From: Candidatus Kuenenia stuttgartensis
GTDB taxonomy: Bacteria; Planctomycetota; JAKEIC01; DYIT01
NCBI GenBank assembly: GCA_020723505.1
Contig: DYIT01000043.1
Span: 1-32,798, forward strand
DNA length: 32,798 nucleotides
Reading direction: 5' to 3'
The notes under the pieces are model-generated. The model searched no databases. It worked only from the letters and a program-made list of their open reading frames with translations, and had not been told where the DNA came from. The position numbers and the translations under genes were made by a program. This document shows, piece after piece, positions 27,842-32,798 of this stretch (positions are counted from its first letter, which is position 1; each line of letters opens with the position of its first letter).

Positions 27842-27952
27842 GGCATTTGGGGTCAGTCCCCGCAAATTGCAGATTGAAACGATAGTCCTCGAAAACTCAG
27901 ATTTCCAAGGCTGACCCGATTTGTTTAAATGCGGGGACTGACCCCAAATGCC
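27842..27952. repeat. 111-bp palindromic element with 23-bp perfect inverted ends
   Basis: The left end (27842-27864) and right end (27930-27952) are perfect reverse complements over 23 bases, with the core GGGGTCAGTCCCC. The interior of 65 bases is AT-richer than its flanks and holds a partial third copy of the core (GGCTGACCC, 27909-27917). No coding sequence is inside and no clear target-site duplication is seen. It resembles REP-pair or MITE-type elements that need a transposase in trans. Confidence 0.8.
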
Positions 27953-27970
27953 AAATGCGTAGGCGAATCA

Positions 27971-29239
27971 TCATTCCATCGCAAGTTCGACCGCTGTTTG
28001 CGACCCGGCCTTGACAGCCACGTCCTTGGCAATACCCCTTACCTGCTCGTTCTCCCTGAGCCGGGCAAGAACGTGGTAGATCGCTGCTTTCAGGTATAGT
28101 ACCTGCTTCTTGCCCCCGTACGCCCATGACCAGAGCAGGGCTTTTTTCAGGTCAGGGTCGCCGGCTGCGAATACGCCCGCGTCGACGAGCTTCGATTCCG
28201 GAACTCCCCCGGTCTTCAAGACGGCTGAAATCACCAGCCTGCCGACGTCCAAGCTCGCCTCGCTCCTCCCTTCGCCGCCGGCTTTCACCTCCACTCCCTT
28301 TTTCTCCGCGAAAACGCTTCTGAACGGGGTCATGTACTCGTATAGCACGTCGTAGGTCCCGGCGGGGACGAATAGAAGCGCGTTCCGGTCGGCATGCGCG
28401 CGGAGAGTCGCGATGCGCCGCTCCCGTTTCATGTCTTCGGAACCAAAGACCGACACGTCCATCCACCATTCCGCCGGCAAACCCGCGCTCCCGTCCATCG
28501 TAGCCTTGGCCCAGAGGATTCCGGCATGCAGGTCCGCCACGCACGGCGTCTCCTCCCCGCCGTTCACCGGGATTTCCTCCACATGGCGCCGGATGTCGCC
28601 CCCGGGGGAAAGGAAATCGATTCTCACCCTGTAGGCCCCCGCCTTCAGCGAGAACTTCGGGGCCTGGTCTCCGCGGACCCTTGCGTTCTGGAGTTCCTTC
28701 GCTCCTTTTGCGTCCAGCCAGTCGTATACGCGCACGTCCATGTATAAGTCGCCGGGAAGCGCCTTCGAGCCGTCCAGGGTTCCCCTGACGCAAATCGTCC
28801 CGGCAGCCAGAACAATCGAAGTCTTCTTCTTGATGCCTTCCTCGACTGCCACTCCCGGTTTCCAGGCAGCAAACCCGCCCGCCTCGGCCAGGACGTGGTA
28901 CTTCCCTGGCGGGAGATCAACGGAAGTCGGATTCTTCTCCCCGCCTCCCGCAGTTTCCTCGACTTTTTCCACCGGGTGGAAACTCACCTTCACCACGCCC
29001 TGAATCAGCTCGCCCTTGCCGTCCAGGAGGCTCACTTCCACGGATCCGGTCTTCTTCGCCGGAGGGGACGGTCCGGGAGCCGCAGCGGGAGGCTGTCCGC
29101 CCGGCGAAACCGCCTGCTCCGCCGACTCCTTGCACTCGCACTTTAGCTTAAGGAACAGAAGCAGAAGCATAAGAAGCAGAAGCAGCATAAGAACGACGGC
29201 AATCCGGCGTCCATTCTTCTTTCCGCTCGAATCCTGCAT
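27971..29239 (-). CDS. Membrane-anchored protein with repeated beta-sandwich domains, function unknown
   Basis: ATG 29239 has AAGGAGG four bases upstream. Residues 12-30 form a very Leu-rich membrane helix with positive charge before it, so the rest (about 390 residues) should face the periplasm. After a Pro-rich linker come at least three related beta domains with the pattern VDLPPGKYHVLAEAGGF, FSLKAGAYRVRIDFLSPGG and LLFVPAGTYDVLYEYMTP. These resemble PEGA or carboxypeptidase-regulatory-like folds that end in a G-x-Y-x-V strand. No catalytic motif is visible. It follows the M64-like gene by 107 bases on the same strand. Scaffolding or binding is a reasonable guess only. Confidence 0.75.
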   Translation of the reverse strand: MQDSSGKKNGRRIAVVLMLLLLLMLLLLFLKLKCECKESAEQAVSPGGQPPAAAPGPSPPAKKTGSVEVSLLDGKGELIQGVVKVSFHPVEKVEETAGGGEKNPTSVDLPPGKYHVLAEAGGFAAWKPGVAVEEGIKKKTSIVLAAGTICVRGTLDGSKALPGDLYMDVRVYDWLDAKGAKELQNARVRGDQAPKFSLKAGAYRVRIDFLSPGGDIRRHVEEIPVNGGEETPCVADLHAGILWAKATMDGSAGLPAEWWMDVSVFGSEDMKRERRIATLRAHADRNALLFVPAGTYDVLYEYMTPFRSVFAEKKGVEVKAGGEGRSEASLDVGRLVISAVLKTGGVPESKLVDAGVFAAGDPDLKKALLWSWAYGGKKQVLYLKAAIYHVLARLRENEQVRGIAKDVAVKAGSQTAVELAME

Positions 29240-29346
29240 GATTCCTCCTTACTCCTTAGTAAGGCCGCGTTGCGAAACCGCGAACGCCAGCATCAGGCCA
29301 ATCGCGTCCTCACGGGACACGGCCTTGCGGCTGCGGCTGCACCAGT

Positions 29347-30978
29347 TTACCCGACTACGAAACTCCACTCCACCCGCTGTTCGAGCAGCCCTTCAGGGTC
29401 CCAGAGCACCCACGGCGTCTCGTCGATTACGAACGCTTCCACCTTGTGCTCTCCCGGGGAAAGGGCCGACGGGTCGAGAGCGAACGTCTCCTTCACGCAG
29501 GCCGAAGACCAGGCAAGCGCCGCGGCGACCATCCTAGGGTCGGTCTGGCTCTTCGACTCGGAGGGATCGCAATACTGGTTGCGCCTCGGCTGGGGCGCGA
29601 ACGCAGGCAGCCTCGCTACGCGCTTCCCGGATGCCCGGTCCGCATGCTCGCGCGACGCGCCTTTCGCCTGTATCGCCCCGTCGAGCCTCCATTCCACAGC
29701 AAGGTAATGGTCGAGCGGCTTCATCGTATGGACGGAGAAAACCAGCTTCTTTCCCTTGGGGGCATCCACCATGCCCGGCTTGGGATCGGCCCCGTCCACC
29801 GGACTCACGTACCTGTATATGGATCGCACCGTCTCCTCGCGGCAGGCGGCGCAGAACTGCGGCGCCCCGCCGATTCCGCCCTTCTCCGGCAGAGCGGCGC
29901 CGCCCAGGTGGCATGCGTCGTGGCAGTAGTAGGTGACGAACAGGTTCTTCTTGATGTCCGAAGTCGTCGGCATCCTGCCGCCGTTCTGCCTCTTGAGCAC
30001 CTCGTACTGGTTATTCCACTTTTCAGGGTCCTTGTCGACCGGGTAGACGATCTCAATCTCCCCGTTCTCGTGAAACCTGAGGAAATCTATTCTCGTGTGC
30101 GAGTACGCGCACTTCAGGGTCGGCACCACCGACACCGTCGGATCGCCCCTGAGCAGCCAGTGATACCACGGCACGGCCTCGAAGGGCGGAAACGGCCTGT
30201 CCTTCGGATGCATCTCGACGGGATACGAATCCCAGTCCACATACTGGTTCAGCCCGTCCGCAATGCGCCAGCACACCCTCTGCTGCTTCCCCGAAGCTTT
30301 GTCCCTCGGGCCGCGCTTCGCCCGGCTGTTGCCCTTGAGCATCTCTGTCTTCCACTCCGCCGTCATCTTGCGCCATTCGCGGACGCTGAGCGCCGCGTAC
30401 TTCGGGGAATCGGCCGCGAGTTTCGCGCGGAACGCCGCCATCATCGCGTCGAATCTCTTCTTGAGCTCGGGCAGCAGCTGCACCTCGTTGAACACCTCCG
30501 CGTCCTGCAATCTCCCCGCCGAAAGCATCCTCGGTACATAGCGGAAATGGCAGGTGCCGACCGCCCCCATCGCGTTCTCCTCGTTGGGCCAGCCGTTCCA
30601 GCCCTTCACGTAGCAGAGAAAGACGTCGCAGGAAGGAAGGTGCTTCCCGACGAACTCGCGCGCAAGGTCGAAGTCCATGCAGGCGTCGCCGCCCCCCCAG
30701 TTCTTGCTTCCCTCCCTGCCCCCGAAGCACGTCCCGCCCGCCTTCGCCCCCTTGCTCCCAGCGTGGACGATGTTCCAGTTGAAATAAGTCCAGTAGGCGT
30801 CGAACGGATGCAGCCTGAGCGCCTCCTCGAACGAGCAGACGACTATTCGCTTGAGCCGGTCCTGCTCGACCTGCGTGCTAGCAAGGCCGTCCGCGCTCAT
30901 GCACAGGTCGATTCTGTTCTCCGGAGGACCGCTCGAGCAGTAGGATGCTTCCGCGAGGAACGCGTTGCCGGTTTCGCG
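29347..30978 (-). CDS. M64 (IgA-peptidase)-like domain, cut off from its N-terminus by an amber codon
   Basis: The frame is open from just after a TAG (30979-30981) to TAA at 29347. The first in-frame ATG is 30900, already inside the conserved strand ENRIDLCMSADG, and no ATG, GTG or TTG lies before it. The pattern RIDLCMSADG, LHPFDAYWTYFNWNIVHAGSKG, CDVFLCYVKGWNGWP, FCAACREETVRSIY and a C-terminal WRLDG...VIDETPWVLWD domain follows peptidase family M64. The zinc motif HExxH plus the DEY that should follow CYVKGWNG is absent (TCHFRYVPRML instead), so the protein is probably not an active protease. Read with 30979-31266 it makes one signal-peptide-bearing protein. It may be a pseudogene, a read-through product or a sequencing error. 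Confidence 0.65.
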   Translation of the reverse strand, partial: RETGNAFLAEASYCSSGPPENRIDLCMSADGLASTQVEQDRLKRIVVCSFEEALRLHPFDAYWTYFNWNIVHAGSKGAKAGGTCFGGREGSKNWGGGDACMDFDLAREFVGKHLPSCDVFLCYVKGWNGWPNEENAMGAVGTCHFRYVPRMLSAGRLQDAEVFNEVQLLPELKKRFDAMMAAFRAKLAADSPKYAALSVREWRKMTAEWKTEMLKGNSRAKRGPRDKASGKQQRVCWRIADGLNQYVDWDSYPVEMHPKDRPFPPFEAVPWYHWLLRGDPTVSVVPTLKCAYSHTRIDFLRFHENGEIEIVYPVDKDPEKWNNQYEVLKRQNGGRMPTTSDIKKNLFVTYYCHDACHLGGAALPEKGGIGGAPQFCAACREETVRSIYRYVSPVDGADPKPGMVDAPKGKKLVFSVHTMKPLDHYLAVEWRLDGAIQAKGASREHADRASGKRVARLPAFAPQPRRNQYCDPSESKSQTDPRMVAAALAWSSACVKETFALDPSALSPGEHKVEAFVIDETPWVLWDPEGLLEQRVEWSFVVG

Positions 30979-31266
30979 CTAGCGCGCTTCCGCCGCCCTG
31001 GTGTCCGAGGCGTACTTAACCGCGAACTGCCCGAACATCGCCCTCGCGACGTCCCACTGGCCCCTTCTCGTCGCCTCCATGGCCATGGCCCAGAGCTTGT
31101 CCGCCGCGGATGAACCCCCGGCCTCTGCCATGAGAGCGGACCGCATCATTTCCAACCCAACCCGCGCGCAGGTTTGCGCTTGAACCGCGCCCGCATTCAG
31201 GAAGAACACGAGGAAGACCGCCGATGCCGGAACCGGGATTCGCAAATATCCAATGCTGACCACCAT
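30979..31266 (-). CDS. Signal-peptide and TPR-like N-terminal piece of the M64-like gene, ends at TAG
   Basis: ATG 31266 has AGGTGG just upstream and opens a clear signal peptide (YLRIPVPASAVFLVFFLNAGAVQA). A TPR-like helix pair follows (AADKLWAMAMEATRRGQW, ARAMFGQFAVKYASDTRAAEAR), then TAG. The same frame continues after the stop with RETGNAFLAEASY, which looks like the next part of the same helix. The 95-residue product alone would be a truncated repeat protein. The stop lies in the 12-base perfect palindrome CGCGCTAGCGCG (30975-30986). Other genes here end normally with TAG, so the codon is not reassigned. Confidence 0.65.
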   Translation of the reverse strand: MVVSIGYLRIPVPASAVFLVFFLNAGAVQAQTCARVGLEMMRSALMAEAGGSSAADKLWAMAMEATRRGQWDVARAMFGQFAVKYASDTRAAEAR

Positions 31267-31464
31267 CGACCACCTGCCTCCAAGAACACGGACTGCATCC
31301 CTGTCTGGTTCCGGCTCGTTGGGATTACGAGATGATAATCCTTTTTCTGCGCCGGATGCAAAGCGCAATGTCCGGAATGGTCATCCCCTGCCTGCGTGGA
31401 TCGGCGCGCACCCCGTCCAATCTAGGATGAACACGCGAAGTACGCCAAACTCGATTTTTTCCTA

Positions 31465-31493
31465 TTGACATGCGCGGATTTTATTTATATCTA
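31465..31493 (+). promoter_or_regulatory. Promoter of the diheme lipoprotein gene
   Basis: A perfect TTGACA (31465-31470) is followed by an AT-rich stretch with TATATC at 31486-31491 (15-base spacer) or TATCTA at 31488-31493 (17-base spacer). The start of transcription would be about 31498-31500, within the dyad below. The rest of the gap 31267-31537 shows no gene; the AT-rich block stands out from the GC-rich surroundings. Confidence 0.6.
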
Positions 31494-31511
31494 TTTCGAC
31501 ATATATCGAAA
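31494..31511. promoter_or_regulatory. Dyad at the transcription start of the diheme gene, possible operator
   Basis: TTTCGA (31494-31499) and TCGAAA (31506-31511) are perfect inverted arms with a 6-base spacer CATATA. Placed directly after the -10 box and before the ribosome binding site, it is well positioned for repressor binding or as a 5' hairpin. Confidence 0.45.
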
Positions 31512-31537
31512 AGTCCATAATAATAAGGAGGAAGAAG

Positions 31538-32740
31538 ATGAGAGTGAACTTCGCAATCGCCGCACTGTTGACGGCACTGGTCATCGCGGGCTGCCGCACC
31601 GAGAGCAAGGACCCCGCGACCGTCCCAGTCTCTTCGCGCGCATACAAGGGCCATGAGACGGACGCCGACATGAACAACCTCGTGGCGGTCTACAATTACC
31701 TCGTCGGAACGAGACTCGACGACTGCCAGACCTGCCATAAGGGAGGGGACATCGTCTACGCGACAAAGACCGTCGCCTTCAACGCCTGTTCCTTCTGCCA
31801 TCTCGTACCCTATCCCGACGCGACCATAGTTTCCGGCGCCCCTGCCAACTATGCCGACACGCTCAATTCCTACGGCGTGGATTACAAGACCAACGGTCGG
31901 AGCCAGGCGGCAATCAGGCAGATTGCAAGCATGGACTCGGACGGCGATTCCTACGTGAGCAGCGTGGAAATCGAGAACCTCCGCTACCCCGGGGACAATA
32001 CCAGCATGCCGGGACAACCCTTCGCTCCCACCTATACAACGACATGGGAAGCGCTCCATGCACTGGCCTCCCATACCGAGTTCCTGCTCCAGAATTCGCA
32101 CAAGCAGCAATTCGACGAATACGCGAACTACAAGGGCGTCAAAGTCAAGGATATCCTGGCGGCAGCGGGCGTCGTCCTGGCGGGTGCGACGAGCATAACC
32201 ATCATCGCCCCGGACGGGTTCATGAAGGACTTCACTCTCGATAACATGAACCTCCAGTATCCCGACGGGATCTACGACTCCGGTCTCGCGCCGGCCGATT
32301 TCCCGGACCCCGCACAGGGATTCGTGACCTATCCTCCCATAAGCCAGATACCTCCCGGGCTCGCCGACATGGGCACCATCCCCGACCAGCAATGGCTCCT
32401 CATCGCCTACATGCGAGACGGCGCCGACATGGACGCATGCTATCTCGACCCGATCAGCGGCAAGATAAACGGCGAAGGGCCCTACCGCATCATTGTGCCG
32501 CAGACCACCCCGGGCACTCCCGACAGGGGGTCGAACTACTCGCCGACCACATGGGGCGACGGGTACGACTACAGCTCATCCAAGGACCATAACGCCGGCA
32601 GTTCGGTCCGCGGGGTCGTCGCGATACGCGTCAACCCGATGCCCGCGGGCTTCGAGGAATTCGACTGGAAGAACGGCGGCTGGTCGCTGATTCAGGATCG
32701 GAAGATCATCATCTACGGTGAAGGCGTCACAGGCAACTGA
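31538..32740 (+). CDS. GEGP-type diheme c-type cytochrome lipoprotein
   Basis: ATG 31538 has AAGGAGG six bases upstream. The signal peptide ends in a lipobox (VIAGC, Cys19), so the protein is lipid-anchored outside the inner membrane. Two heme c sites are present: CQTCH (63-67) and CSFCH (84-88). An EF-hand-like calcium loop DSDGDSYVSSVE lies at 133-144. A middle region (about 190-240, GVKVKDILAAAG...ITIIAPDGFMKDF) resembles the molybdopterin-binding oxidoreductase fold. The motif GEGP (312-315) followed by YRIIVPQ and PGTPDRGS defines the GEGP diheme family. The likely role is periplasmic electron transfer; partner and substrate are unknown. It has its own strong promoter and a terminal hairpin, so it is probably transcribed alone. 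Confidence 0.88.
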   Translation: MRVNFAIAALLTALVIAGCRTESKDPATVPVSSRAYKGHETDADMNNLVAVYNYLVGTRLDDCQTCHKGGDIVYATKTVAFNACSFCHLVPYPDATIVSGAPANYADTLNSYGVDYKTNGRSQAAIRQIASMDSDGDSYVSSVEIENLRYPGDNTSMPGQPFAPTYTTTWEALHALASHTEFLLQNSHKQQFDEYANYKGVKVKDILAAAGVVLAGATSITIIAPDGFMKDFTLDNMNLQYPDGIYDSGLAPADFPDPAQGFVTYPPISQIPPGLADMGTIPDQQWLLIAYMRDGADMDACYLDPISGKINGEGPYRIIVPQTTPGTPDRGSNYSPTTWGDGYDYSSSKDHNAGSSVRGVVAIRVNPMPAGFEEFDWKNGGWSLIQDRKIIIYGEGVTGN

Positions 32741-32749
32741 CAGCCTTAA

Positions 32750-32785
32750 CCCGGATAATTCACGAAGGAACGTGAATTATCCGGG
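32750..32785 (+). terminator. Strong 15-bp hairpin after the diheme gene
   Basis: CCCGGATAATTCACG (32750-32764) pairs perfectly with CGTGAATTATCCGGG (32771-32785) over the loop AAGGAA, nine bases after the TGA. No T-run follows, so it may stabilise the mRNA end or be a dispersed palindrome rather than a classic intrinsic terminator. Confidence 0.55.
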
Positions 32786-32798
32786 GGCCGGGCGCGCT

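Noticed and set aside
30979-30981. TAG as a reassigned sense codon (for example pyrrolysine)
   Set aside because: Several confident genes in the window end with TAG at the expected C-terminus, and no pyl genes are present here.
29446-31113. 555-codon open frame on the plus strand over the M64-like gene
   Set aside because: It has low-complexity Arg/Val/Leu composition and no domain, while the minus strand carries family patterns across the same region.

Overview
The window comes from a GC-rich, apparently diderm bacterium. The genes carry lipoprotein and Sec signal peptides, a LolD/MacB-type ABC exporter, a periplasmic-type diheme lipoprotein and many large secreted proteins. A planctomycete-like GH10 xylanase layout, a gingipain-like protein with FG-GAP repeats, an archaeal-type CMP kinase and a diverged diadenylate-cyclase-domain protein suggest an uncultured Planctomycetota/PVC-like or related candidate phylum. 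That placement is inference, because no ribosomal RNA or long marker is present. tRNA-Arg(CCT), infB and nusA show this is chromosomal DNA.

Layout. 1-2544 (-): subtilisin-like protease, cut by the window edge. 3097-4998 (+): lipoprotein with two CARDB-like domains and a six-unit beta-propeller built from exact 177-nt repeats. 5169-6797 (-): GH10 xylanase. 6993-7295 (+): small DUF2283-like protein. 7323-8780 (+): secreted DJ-1/PfpI plus M23 peptidase fusion. 8832-8905 (-): tRNA-Arg(CCT). 8985-9206: cluster of palindromic repeats. 11356-15843 and 9333-11354 (-): a translationally coupled pair, a gingipain-like C25 protease mosaic followed by a membrane protein with a thioredoxin-like domain lacking its cysteines. 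16171-18425 (+): ABC ATPase and permease with overlapping genes and a probable leaderless promoter. 18536-21688 (+): DAC-domain protein, an unknown protein and a CMP kinase. 25710-21683 (-): nusA then infB, with a promoter and an intrinsic terminator placed in the short nusA leader. 27764-26106 (-): DUF885 metallopeptidase-like protein. 29239-27971 (-): membrane-anchored beta-domain protein. 31266-29347 (-): an M64-peptidase-like gene split by an in-frame amber codon. 31538-32740 (+): GEGP-type diheme lipoprotein with a good promoter and dyad.

Functional picture. Much of the window encodes exported enzymes or surface modules (S8, C25, M64-like, DUF885, M23, GH10, CARDB and propeller), which fits a polymer- and protein-degrading lifestyle. 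Core information genes (nusA, infB, cmk, tRNA) lie between them. The most notable observations are the attenuator-like nusA leader, the diverged DAC protein (possible cyclic-dinucleotide signalling), the amber-split M64-like gene without HExxH, the DJ-1/M23 fusion, and several families of short palindromic dispersed repeats, including a 111-bp element with 23-bp perfect inverted ends. Long open frames antisense to these genes are treated as by-products of high GC. No CRISPR array, rRNA, transposase gene or phage gene was seen.
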